Assembly: GCA_050015355.1 (NCBI GenBank)
Contig: JBEKBO010000019.1
Coordinates: 1 to 53,623, forward strand
Origin: CAWBRT01 sp050015355
GTDB taxonomy: Bacteria; Acidobacteriota; Terriglobia; Terriglobales; Acidobacteriaceae
DNA: 53,623 nucleotides
Reading direction: 5' to 3'
The notes below the pieces were generated by a model, which worked only from the letters and a program-made list of their open reading frames with translations, was not told the DNA's origin and did not search any database. Shown here piece by piece: positions 43,687 through 51,793 of the stretch (position 1 is the stretch's first letter; each line of letters opens with the position of its first letter). The translations under genes were made by a program, and so were the position numbers.

Positions 43687-45138
43687 ATGGCCAATGAAAA
43701 GTTTGCCAATTCCCCCACTATCACCTTCAGTGATCTGTTTGCCAAACTGGAGAGCTCGCAGCTTACCGCCAATCATTACAAGCTGATCACGGCAGCCGTA
43801 CTGGGGGACATGCTTGAGTTCTTCGACTATTACATCATCGGCTTTGTTTTGGCATTTATCGTCGTCCCCTGGAAATTAAGTTTCGCCGCCACCGCGACGG
43901 TGCTGCTGAGCGCGGGAGTCGGAAGCCTGATCGGGTCTTTCTTCTTCGGCCATCTGGCCGACCGGATCGGCAGAATGCCGGTGCTTTACCTCACCACCGC
44001 GGCCTTCACGATTCCGAGCGGCATCATGTACTTTACCCCGGAAGGAAACTGGATATTCCTCTCGTTGTTTCGCTTCCTGGTCGGATTTGGAGTTGGCGGT
44101 CTGTATTCAGTCGACCTGCCGCTGGTGCAGGAGTTCATGCCCAGCCGCTATCGCGGCGTCATCGGCGGAATCGTGACCGCGCTGATTCCCGCCGGCACTT
44201 TGCTGGGAAGCCTGTCAGCCGCATATCTGACTCCGGTGATTGGCTGGAGGGGATTGTTTCTGATCGGCCTGGCACCGGCGTCTCTGTCCCTGCTGTTCCG
44301 CTTCTGGATGCGCGAGTCGCCACGCTGGCTGATCAGGCAAGGAAAGTACGAGCGGGCGGTCAAATCCATCAACTGGATAACTGGTGACAATGTCGACTAT
44401 CGAAATGTGGTGGTCGATGAAAAGGTGCTGGTCAAGGAGACCGCGCCTCGCTTCGTCGAAATCTTCAAGTATCCGCGCAGCGTGGCCGTATCGTGGATCG
44501 CCAGTTTCTTCCAGTCGATCATGGATTACGGGTTCGTGCTGTGGGGGCCAACGCTGCTGGCGCTGGTGTTGAAGATTCCGGCGACCAAGGCGGCCAAGAT
44601 GTTTATCGCCGTCGCGATTTCCAGCATTATCGGAAAATTTGTCTGGGCTTACCTGTCGGAAGTTGTCGGCCGCCGTGTGGGCGGGATGATGATCGGCATC
44701 GGGTCCATGATCACCTGTTTGATCGTGGCTCGTTACTTCAATTTCTATTGGGGAACCGTGCCCATCATTTATCCGGCTTTCATCGCCGTCTACGCCTTCA
44801 TCAATGGCGGGTGGTCGATTACCGGCCCGTACTCGACTGAGATCTGGCCGCAACGGCTGCGCGCGACCGGAATGGGTTCAGCTTATGGCATCGGCGGCAT
44901 CGGCAGGATCTTCGGGCCCATGATCCTGGCCATATTCGCCGGAACCACCAACCTGGTTACGCCAAAGGCGACGATAAATGCAGTGGGACCGGCGTATGTC
45001 TTCTTCGCCTTCTGCGGTTTGTTGCTGGCGGTGATCTTCTACTTTGGTATTGAAACCCGCCACAAGTCGATCGCTGAAATCGAGGACATGTTGGGCAGCC
45101 CCGATTCCCGCTTGAAAAAGGCGGCCGCGGGACAATAG
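43687..45138 (+). CDS. MFS symporter, aromatic acid/metabolite:H+ type (AAHS-like)
   Basis: A 483-residue, 12-helix transporter from ATG 43687 (AGGAA upstream). LGDMLEFFDYYIIGFVL in helix 1 and GHLADRIGRMPVL (loop 2-3) match the metabolite:proton symporter group, with FRFLVGFGVGGLY and a sugar-porter-like RESPRWLIRQGK in the centre. Aromatic acids are a likely substrate given the ACMSD-like and dehydrogenase genes that follow. Confidence 0.88.
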   Translation: MANEKFANSPTITFSDLFAKLESSQLTANHYKLITAAVLGDMLEFFDYYIIGFVLAFIVVPWKLSFAATATVLLSAGVGSLIGSFFFGHLADRIGRMPVLYLTTAAFTIPSGIMYFTPEGNWIFLSLFRFLVGFGVGGLYSVDLPLVQEFMPSRYRGVIGGIVTALIPAGTLLGSLSAAYLTPVIGWRGLFLIGLAPASLSLLFRFWMRESPRWLIRQGKYERAVKSINWITGDNVDYRNVVVDEKVLVKETAPRFVEIFKYPRSVAVSWIASFFQSIMDYGFVLWGPTLLALVLKIPATKAAKMFIAVAISSIIGKFVWAYLSEVVGRRVGGMMIGIGSMITCLIVARYFNFYWGTVPIIYPAFIAVYAFINGGWSITGPYSTEIWPQRLRATGMGSAYGIGGIGRIFGPMILAIFAGTTNLVTPKATINAVGPAYVFFAFCGLLLAVIFYFGIETRHKSIAEIEDMLGSPDSRLKKAAAGQ

Positions 45139-45162
45139 CCCAAGCCAAGTGAAGAGGTCTGA

Positions 45163-45202
45163 GACGGGAGTAACCCTGGTTGCTCCCGTCATTTGCTTTC
45201 GA
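45163..45202 (+). terminator. Probable terminator after the MFS symporter
   Basis: GACGGGAGTAACC / GGTTGCTCCCGTC hairpin (about 13 pairs with one G-T), followed by ATTTGCTTTC. It lies 25 bases after the stop codon. Confidence 0.7.
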
Positions 45203-45239
45203 CCTCGGACAGCGCGCTTCTATAGTCGGTATACCACTA

Positions 45240-45304
45240 GAAATCACCGCCGGGCCCGGAAGCCCGGCTGCTTTGCGGGGTATACCTTCCGCGAATCCGG
45301 CCTA
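45240..45304. repeat. Family C element, most complete copy
   Basis: AAATCACCGCCGGGC, CCGGAA loop, GCCCGGCTGC, TTTGCGGGGTATACC, TTCCGCGAATCCGGCCTAG. Used here as the reference copy for the family. Confidence 0.8.
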
Positions 45305-45315
45305 GCGCATCGTGC

Positions 45316-45639
45316 TCAGTTTGCCCCGGAATCATTCTTGAGCTCCAGGTCGCGATTCCACTCCTGCTCGCTCCGCCTCAGATCAGGCTTCGCCTGCACG
45401 CGTTCGCGGTTCTTATCGGAATCCGTGTCGGCGGACATGCTCGGGCTCGATGCAGCGCGCTGACTCTGCCCGGTGAACATGCTGCTGTTGTCAGACGAGT
45501 CGTGCGCCGAAGCAGTCTGGTCGGCCGGCTGCGTCACGTATTGATCCGAACCGGTTGTATTTTCGGTCTGTGCCTGCGCACTCAAAGTGAAGCCAAGTGC
45601 CAGCATTGTAACCAGCGCGAGAATCTTAAAATTTTTCAT
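45316..45639 (-). CDS. Small secreted protein of unknown function
   Basis: A 107-residue protein with a clear signal peptide (KNFKILALVTMLALGFTLSAQAQ) and a polar, Ser/Asp/Gln-rich mature part with no recognised domain (SSPSMSADTDSDKNRERVQ). ATG 45639 with AGGAGG ten bases upstream is chosen over the longer frame. Likely disordered in the periplasm. Confidence 0.7.
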   Translation of the reverse strand: MKNFKILALVTMLALGFTLSAQAQTENTTGSDQYVTQPADQTASAHDSSDNSSMFTGQSQRAASSPSMSADTDSDKNRERVQAKPDLRRSEQEWNRDLELKNDSGAN

Positions 45640-45881
45640 TGGTGTAATCTTCCTCCTGTTTATTTTTCGTTCGCCTTTCACTGGTATTAACCGTGAGGGA
45701 ACGGATTTATTCCCTTCGGCCCTCGAATGACCGTGTGGCGCGTCTATTGATTGGAGGAACGGTGTATCCGTTGATTGGCCGAAGGGCGCAGCTTGCAATT
45801 GCGATTTGCCGGGATGTGAGCTACAGTGTTGCTCGAAAATTTGGTCTATTTCAAACTCAGCAAACTCTCACCGGGGGATCG

Positions 45882-46961
45882 ATGAACAGGCGCGATTTTC
45901 TTGTTGGAACCGCTATTGCCGGCGGTGTTTCTCTCGCCGGACCTCTGACAACAGCGCAGCAAACCAGCAGCGGCCCGCGCAAACCGGTCATCGACACGCA
46001 TGCGCACTGGTATCCGCCAGCCTGGGTCGATATGGTTGCCAAGGACGGGCCGAAGTATGGAGCCAACGTCGGGAAAAGTGACAAGGGCTACGTAACGTTT
46101 TCCACCGTCAAGTTCACGGCAATCTTTTCGCCGGATTTCGTCGACCTGTCGGAACGCATCAAGGCGATGGAGAAGCAGGGCGTCGATATGCACGCGCTCT
46201 CGCTGACAAGCCCCATGGTGTACTGGGCTCCCGGCGAGGTGGGACTCGCGCTCTCCCAGGTCTTCAACGATAGCTGCGTGGAAGCCCATGCCATGTATCC
46301 CAAGCGTTTTGTCGGCATGGCGATGTTGCCGATGCAGGATCCTAAACTGGCGCTGAAGGAGCTGGAGCGCGTCAGCAAACTGAAGGGGATGCGCGGCGTC
46401 TACATGTCCACCGTGCCCGCCGGGCACGAAATGGACTACAAGGAGTACTTCCCCATCTACGCCAAGTGCGAAGAGCTCGACTGGCCGATTTTCCTGCATC
46501 CGGTGGACGCCATCGGTCCGGAGCGCACGGCGAGATTCTATCTGCGCAACCTGTTGGGCAACCCGTATGAATCGGGACTCGCCGCCGCCTACTTGATCTT
46601 CGGCGGCGTCATGGATGCGTTCCCGAAGCTGCAGGTGATGCTGCCGCACGGCGGCGGAACGTTCCCGTGGCTTTCCGGACGCTTCGACCGCGGCGTCGAA
46701 TGCCGTCCCGAGCTGAAGCACATGAAGCAGCCGGCAACCGCGTACCTGCGCCGCTTTCACTACGACACGATCACTCATAACCCGAAGATCCTTTCCTACC
46801 TCATTGACTATGTCGGGGCGGACCGGGTGGTTCTGGGTAGCGACTATTGCTACGATATGGGCTACGACATGCCGGTGCAGGTATTGGAGAAGACTCCGGC
46901 GGCCGAGCGCTCGCTGATACTTGGCGCGAACGCCGCAAAGCTGCTCAAGATTCAGGTCTGA
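45882..46961 (+). CDS. Tat-exported ACMSD-like amidohydrolase
   Basis: A 359-residue protein from ATG 45882 (GGGGG upstream). MNRRDFLVGTAIAGG is a twin-arginine signal. The mature part is amidohydrolase-2: DTHAH (His40, His42), FGGVMDAFPKLQVMLPHGGG, and VVLGSDYCYDM. This is the pattern of aminocarboxymuconate-semialdehyde decarboxylase-type nonoxidative decarboxylases. Export by Tat is unusual for ACMSD proper but common in paralogues, so the substrate is likely different. It is followed by the Gfo-type gene. Confidence 0.85.
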   Translation: MNRRDFLVGTAIAGGVSLAGPLTTAQQTSSGPRKPVIDTHAHWYPPAWVDMVAKDGPKYGANVGKSDKGYVTFSTVKFTAIFSPDFVDLSERIKAMEKQGVDMHALSLTSPMVYWAPGEVGLALSQVFNDSCVEAHAMYPKRFVGMAMLPMQDPKLALKELERVSKLKGMRGVYMSTVPAGHEMDYKEYFPIYAKCEELDWPIFLHPVDAIGPERTARFYLRNLLGNPYESGLAAAYLIFGGVMDAFPKLQVMLPHGGGTFPWLSGRFDRGVECRPELKHMKQPATAYLRRFHYDTITHNPKILSYLIDYVGADRVVLGSDYCYDMGYDMPVQVLEKTPAAERSLILGANAAKLLKIQV

Positions 46962-47042
46962 TCGGCGAGAAAAAACCGCGCTAGCCGTAGGGGTGGCTTC
47001 GTCTGTCTGCTGATCGACGAACTGTTCAAGGAGAAATATAAG

Positions 47043-47081
47043 ATGGAATATCTCAGCATTAATGCCGGAGGAGAGCAATGA
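47043..47081 (+). CDS. 12-residue ORF coupled to the Gfo/Idh/MocA gene
   Basis: ATG-start frame encoding MEYLSINAGGEQ, with AAGGAG nine bases upstream. Its TGA overlaps the ATG of the next gene as ATGA, and the GGAGGAGAG that serves the next gene lies inside it. This could be a leader that couples translation, or the tail of a lost gene. Nothing is known of such a peptide. Confidence 0.45.
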   Translation: MEYLSINAGGEQ

Positions 47082-48190
47082 GAGATCGTAAGGCAAAGCG
47101 GATTGGGCTTGCCATTATTGGCGCGGGCCGTGTCGGTCTGTTCCGTGGAGAAGTGGCGGCACGCCACCCCCAGGTGGACTGGATTGGTATCGCGGAGATC
47201 AAGCCGGAGCGGGCAAAGCTGGTCGCCGATAAAGTCGGCGCCGATTTCGTGACCGACGACTACCGCAAGCTGCTCAACCGCAGCGAGGTGACCGCAGTCA
47301 TCATATCGACCGATGAGCATCTGCACGTCGATCCGATCCTGGCGGCGTGCGAGCACAAGTATTCGTTGATGATCGAGAAGCCGCTGGCCACCGACCTCGC
47401 CGATTCCGCGCGGGTGATGAAGGCGATCCAGGCGTCCGGCGTCGACGCCGTGGTGGGATACACGCAACGCTTCCGGCGGCGCTGGCTGGCGGCGAAAGAA
47501 AAGGTCAAATCCGGACAGTTGGGCGACGTGACTCTGGTGAGTTCGCGCGCCTTCATGAACCGCCTGGTGGCCATCGACAACTACAAGCGCACAGACCATC
47601 CGGAGAAGATTTCGCCGATGGTGATCTCGGGTACGCACGCTTTGGACATCGTGATGTGGATGATGGAGGCGAAGACTCCGGTCGAGATCTACGCCCGCTC
47701 GATCGACAAAGCGCTGGGACCGGAGTGGAAGGGTATCGATGCCACCGCCGGCGTAATTACCTTCAGCGACGGCAGCATCTATCAGGCGACGATCTCGTGG
47801 GCGCTGCCGGTGGTGTGGCCGGGCGCAGTCTACAGTCTCGATGTCGGCATAGTGGGCACAGAGGGCGTGCTGACCATCGACGATACGCATCGCGACATCG
47901 TGCTGGCGACGAGCAAGGCGCAGGCCGAAGGCTACAACCCGGACACTTCACGCCGGGTCGATTTCATGGGGAGCTATCCTCCGGGAGACATGGCTCTGGG
48001 CGAATTGCGCGGACCGATGCGGGACGAGACCGAGCAGTGGCTCAACCGCGTCGCATTGAATCTGCCGACACAACACGCCACCGCGGCGGAGGCTCACAAT
48101 CGGCTGATGCTGACCAAGGCGTTCGACCTTTCGGCCCGCCTCAAGAAGCCGATCAAGCTGCCGATTACGCCGGAGCAGGACGTTTACTAG
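47078..48190 (+). CDS. Gfo/Idh/MocA-family oxidoreductase
   Basis: A 370-residue NAD(P)-dependent dehydrogenase. Rossmann motif GAGRVG (15-20), catalytic-type EKP (Glu100-Lys101-Pro102) and a C-terminal sheet domain are present; GTHALDIVMWMME is the helix near the active site (SGTHALD). The substrate is often a sugar or inositol, but in this setting an aromatic-derived compound is possible. ATG 47078 has GGAGGAGAG close by, and the stop of the 12-residue ORF overlaps it. Confidence 0.88.
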   Translation: MRDRKAKRIGLAIIGAGRVGLFRGEVAARHPQVDWIGIAEIKPERAKLVADKVGADFVTDDYRKLLNRSEVTAVIISTDEHLHVDPILAACEHKYSLMIEKPLATDLADSARVMKAIQASGVDAVVGYTQRFRRRWLAAKEKVKSGQLGDVTLVSSRAFMNRLVAIDNYKRTDHPEKISPMVISGTHALDIVMWMMEAKTPVEIYARSIDKALGPEWKGIDATAGVITFSDGSIYQATISWALPVVWPGAVYSLDVGIVGTEGVLTIDDTHRDIVLATSKAQAEGYNPDTSRRVDFMGSYPPGDMALGELRGPMRDETEQWLNRVALNLPTQHATAAEAHNRLMLTKAFDLSARLKKPIKLPITPEQDVY

Positions 48191-48203
48191 GGGTTCAGAA
48201 AAG

Positions 48204-48296
48204 ATGGGCCACCCATGTTTGCCGAGCAAACGTGGGGATGTTCCGATGGATAGGTGCCCCACATCTGGCGCAAAGGCACGCCAGATATGGGGCACC
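48204..48296. repeat. Family D hairpins, left side of the AT-rich islet
   Basis: GGGCCACCCATGTTTGCC/GAGCAAACGTGGGG and GGTGCCCCACATCTGGCG/CGCCAGATATGGGGCACC (48253-48296). The second is nearly perfect, about 18 pairs. Confidence 0.8.
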
Positions 48297-48478
48297 CGGC
48301 GTATAGGCGCATGTTTCCACGCTGGGCGGCTTTCGAAATGACATTGGCGTGGGCTTCCAACTCCACGGCGTTACCCTTTTTAATATTTTATTGAAACAAA
48401 TAGAAGAAAACCGGTATTTGAGACAGTTGTTGCAAAGTAGAAATCAGCAGGAGCGTAGCGATTGGCTAGATTAACTTG

Positions 48479-49303
48479 TTACGTCCTGTTTGGTTGTAGA
48501 ACAAACATATTTTCGAGCACGAAACAAGTCTCCTGATAGATTTCATTCATCTTTTTGTCTCGGCTTAAAAGACCGTCGAAATATGTGGCATAAGCGACAT
48601 AGTTCATATCGACTATGTCATTTCTCAGTTTATCCAGTTTGACCGTAGCTGGCCCTCCGTCAGAAATCCATTTTAGGGCAAGTATGTATGTGCTAACCGC
48701 AAATCTAAAGAGATAGGAGTCTCGAACCTTCCCAGCTTGAGGCATCTGGTAGATATCGGGATGCCTGGAGAAGAGCAATGCCGTTATCTCAAGGATTTCT
48801 CTTTTAATCCTGCCAAGAAGGTCAGCTGGGTAAATCTTTCTTTTTCTTAAGACTCTCAAATGTTCAGGTGTAAAGGATTTTCTGAGCTCTGCAATGCCCT
48901 TTGCCACCTTAGCTGCATCATTCTTAAAGGTATCAAAGCGTGTAGACGCCTCTATGCCTTTCTCGATGATTTGGGCTTTCAATTGTTCGTTTCCTGATAG
49001 GGCTAGATGTACTCCGAAGCAGAAATCCCTAAATCCTTTGGTTTGATCTAAGTCCTCTAATTGCGCAGGGTTTACCGACTTAAGTGTAAGGCTAACAAGA
49101 TCCCGAGTGCCTTTCAAGACAATTACTTGATCTGGAAAATTAGAGACAATCTCTATAGATTTGGAAATCGATTTGAGTGAATTGCCTTTGTATGCCTCCA
49201 TACAGGCATAGTCACAAAATACAACGAAATGTTCTTTGGATGAGCCTAAATACTGCTTCAATTCGATGTCTTGGAAGAAGTTTGCATCAATTATTTTTTT
49301 CAT
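48479..49303 (-). CDS. PIN-like domain protein on an AT-rich islet
   Basis: A 274-residue protein from ATG 49303 (a TTG at 49312 is also open); no good ribosome-binding site is visible. Its codon use is much more AT-rich than that of the neighbours. MKKIIDANFF begins with a PIN-like strand and Asp6; Glu36 (MEAYKG) and the C-terminal NDIVDMNYVAYATYFDGLLSRDKK give Asp229, Asp232 and Asp249 as further candidate metal ligands. This spacing of acids is that of PIN-like nucleases, here with a long helical insert between the halves. It may be a standalone toxin or defence nuclease, but no antitoxin gene is beside it. Confidence 0.65.
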   Translation of the reverse strand: MKKIIDANFFQDIELKQYLGSSKEHFVVFCDYACMEAYKGNSLKSISKSIEIVSNFPDQVIVLKGTRDLVSLTLKSVNPAQLEDLDQTKGFRDFCFGVHLALSGNEQLKAQIIEKGIEASTRFDTFKNDAAKVAKGIAELRKSFTPEHLRVLRKRKIYPADLLGRIKREILEITALLFSRHPDIYQMPQAGKVRDSYLFRFAVSTYILALKWISDGGPATVKLDKLRNDIVDMNYVAYATYFDGLLSRDKKMNEIYQETCFVLENMFVLQPNRT

Positions 49304-49371
49304 AAGTAACAATTAATATACTAAGAATTTGGCCGGGCTGGTGGCCCAAATCTCCGCTCTCCCCTCTTGAC

Positions 49372-49461
49372 GGTGCCCCATATCTGCTGCGGTTAGCAGA
49401 TGTGGGCCAACCACCAAGAAACTACCCCACGTTAGCCAAAGGCTGGCGAACGTGGGGCACC
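49372..49461. repeat. Family D hairpins, right side of the AT-rich islet
   Basis: GGTGCCCCATATCTGC/GCAGATGTGGGCC (49372-49408) and ACCCCACGTTAGCC/GGCTGGCGAACGTGGGGCAC (49424-49461). Same ends as the 48253-48296 copy on the other side of the gene. Confidence 0.8.
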
Positions 49462-49499
49462 ATCGAACCTAAAGGATTTCATCAAGAGCCGCAACGCCT

Positions 49500-50498
49500 T
49501 TATCTGGCTTGGGCTTCCTTTTCCTGCAATGCCTTGAGAACTTTCTCCGGCGTAGCGGGCAGGTGCCTGATGCGCACACCGACCGCGTTCTGGATGGCGT
49601 TGACGATGGCGGGCGCCGTCGGCAACAGCGACGGCTCGCCAATTCCCTTGGCCCCGAAGGGTCCGGTCGGTTCCGGACGTTCGACAATACTGGTGACGAT
49701 CTCGGGCACATCCAAAGCGGTGGGGACGATGTAATCGGTGAGTTGCGGATTGCGCACCCGGCCCTGCTCGACGACCATTTCCTCCATCATTCCGAAGCCC
49801 ACTCCCATGGCGACGCCGCCCTCCACTTGGCCTTCGACGAACTGAGGGTTGATCATCTTGCCGCAGTCGTGCACCGCGGTTATTTTGAGAATCTCGACTT
49901 CGCCGGTTTCGGTGTCGACCTCGACTTCCGCGACCTGCGCGCCGAAGACGTAGGTGCCAAACGGTTTGCCGTGACCCGTTTCTTTATCCAGCATGGTAGT
50001 CACCGGATTGAAACTGCCGACGCCCATCGGCGGACGGCCCTTGCCCATGCAAGCTTTATAGGCGACGGCGCTGATGGCAACCCTTCGCTCGGGAAAGCCG
50101 TTGACGTAGATGAATCCCTGGCTCGATGCCAATCCGTTCGGACTGACGCCAAGGTCCTCGGCAGCCACTTCAAACAGAATCTGCCGGGCCTGCGCCGCCG
50201 CACTCTTCACGGCATTGCCGACGATGTAGGTTACGCGGCTGGCCACGGTACCGGAGTCGAAAGGCGTTAGCTTGGTGTCGGCAGCCATCACGGATACCTT
50301 GTCGAACTCGATGCCCAGCTCCTCGGCGGCGATTTGCGCCAGGATGGTGGTGGAACCCTGGCCGACATCGACGGTGCCGATCGACAGAACGGCGGTGCCG
50401 TCCTGGTTGACCTTCAGGAAAGCCGATCCCGGGTTGGCATACGAGGTAAAGCCAATGGGATAAAACATGGCGGCAATACCTCTGCCCCGCTTCTTCAT
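49500..50498 (-). CDS. Molybdenum hydroxylase large subunit, C-terminal half
   Basis: A 332-residue protein that corresponds to the C-terminal half of xanthine dehydrogenase-family large subunits. It starts MKKRGRGIAAMFYPIG, then TVDVGQGSTTILAQIAAEELG (Mo-cofactor contact region), VHDCGKMINP, and GAKGIGEPSLLP with the catalytic-type Glu288. ATG 50498 overlaps the stop of the N-terminal half as ATGA, with GAGG 11 bases upstream. The two halves together (432 + 332) give the usual length of about 765. See the finding on the split. Confidence 0.9.
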   Translation of the reverse strand: MKKRGRGIAAMFYPIGFTSYANPGSAFLKVNQDGTAVLSIGTVDVGQGSTTILAQIAAEELGIEFDKVSVMAADTKLTPFDSGTVASRVTYIVGNAVKSAAAQARQILFEVAAEDLGVSPNGLASSQGFIYVNGFPERRVAISAVAYKACMGKGRPPMGVGSFNPVTTMLDKETGHGKPFGTYVFGAQVAEVEVDTETGEVEILKITAVHDCGKMINPQFVEGQVEGGVAMGVGFGMMEEMVVEQGRVRNPQLTDYIVPTALDVPEIVTSIVERPEPTGPFGAKGIGEPSLLPTAPAIVNAIQNAVGVRIRHLPATPEKVLKALQEKEAQAR

Positions 50499-51793
50499 AG
50501 TGCTTTGACCTCGCTCTCCCAACCCCGCTCGACCGATTTGTAGACTTCGTCATTCCAGCCGGACAACTCCACGGCGCGATTGACGCACTCGGAGATGGTT
50601 ACGCTTTCGAGGACCTGCCCGGTCGGCAACGCGCAGTTGTCAACCAGCAGATTCTTCAAGCGGAACTCCACCGGGTCCAAACCAAGCTCCGCCGCCAAGG
50701 TGTCCATGTGAACTTCGTAAGCAAAGCCAAGCTGGGTTACGCCGAAACCGCGCATAGCTCCCCCGACCGGCTTGTTGGTGTAGACCACATATCCGTCGAT
50801 GCGGACATGAGGAATGCGATATGGCCCGGCGGCATGGACGCAGGCTTTGGTCAGCGTGGACTCGCCCCAGCAGACATAAGCCCCGCTATCGCTGACGATC
50901 TCCACTTGCCGGGCCACCAGAGTACCGTCTTTTTTCAGCCCCGACTTGTACTTGAGGAGGTAGGGATGGCGCACGGTGGAAGCCTCGAACTCGTCTTCGC
51001 GGGTGAAGGCGATCCTCACCGGCTTGCCGGACTTGATGGCGAGAAGGGCGATGACGGGCTCCATGGTGAGTTCGTTCTTGCCGCCAAAGCCGCCGCCGAC
51101 CGCAGTGGTAACGATCCTGATGTTGTTCATCGGCATCTTCAGGATCTTGTTCAGATCGGAGGCGACCAGAAACGGACGCTGCAAGGACGACATGATCAAC
51201 AGTTCGCCGGAGGGCAATATCTCGGCGCATGCGGCGTGCGGCTCGATATGCGCGTGTTCCACCATCGGGGTGGACATGCGCTCCTCGAAAATAACGTCGG
51301 ATTCCCTCCAGCCCTGCTCGACATCCCCGCTGCGGATTTTGAGGTGGGACGCCAGGTTGCTTTCACCATGGATCTTGACGGATTCCGGCTTCATCGCTTC
51401 CAGCGGATCGAAGAGCGCGGGTAGCGGCTGGTATTCCACTTTGATCAGCCGCAAGGCTTCCTCGGCGGCCTCCCATGACTCGGCTGCGACGGCTGCGACG
51501 GCATCTCCGAAATGGCGAACCTTCTCGTCTACCAACAGCGGCTGGTCCTGATGAGTGAAGCCAAAGCGGTTGTGCGGCACGTCCTTGTGGGTGATGACGG
51601 CCTTCACCCCGGCCAGTTTCTCCGCCGCGGAGGTATCGATCTTCAGGATTCTGGCGTGGGCGTGCTGGCTGCGCAAAATCCTGGCGTGCAGCATGCCCGG
51701 ACGAAAAACATCCTCGCCATACTGCGACTTGCCGGTCACCTGCAGCACAACGTCGTTTCTGGGGAAACTCTTTCCGATCACACTGTGGCTCAT
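50495..51793 (-). CDS. Molybdenum hydroxylase large subunit, N-terminal half
   Basis: A 432-residue protein with the aldehyde oxidase/xanthine dehydrogenase a/b hammerhead domain (about 15-125, QYGEDVFRPGMLHARILRS, HNRFG) and first part of the Mo-binding domain (TAVGGGFGGKNELTMEP, 231-245). It ends in GWESEVKAL. The start ATG 51793 overlaps the stop of the iron-sulfur subunit (TAATG), with GAGGGGAG before it. Substrate of the hydroxylase unknown: purine, nicotinate or other N-heterocycle or aromatic are options. Confidence 0.9.
   Translation of the reverse strand: MSHSVIGKSFPRNDVVLQVTGKSQYGEDVFRPGMLHARILRSQHAHARILKIDTSAAEKLAGVKAVITHKDVPHNRFGFTHQDQPLLVDEKVRHFGDAVAAVAAESWEAAEEALRLIKVEYQPLPALFDPLEAMKPESVKIHGESNLASHLKIRSGDVEQGWRESDVIFEERMSTPMVEHAHIEPHAACAEILPSGELLIMSSLQRPFLVASDLNKILKMPMNNIRIVTTAVGGGFGGKNELTMEPVIALLAIKSGKPVRIAFTREDEFEASTVRHPYLLKYKSGLKKDGTLVARQVEIVSDSGAYVCWGESTLTKACVHAAGPYRIPHVRIDGYVVYTNKPVGGAMRGFGVTQLGFAYEVHMDTLAAELGLDPVEFRLKNLLVDNCALPTGQVLESVTISECVNRAVELSGWNDEVYKSVERGWESEVKAL

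Noticed and set aside
50495..50522. Treating the split molybdenum hydroxylase as a plain pseudogene
   Set aside because: The ATGA junction, an internal Met start and intact motifs in both halves favour two genes; an assembly error remains possible and is noted in the finding.
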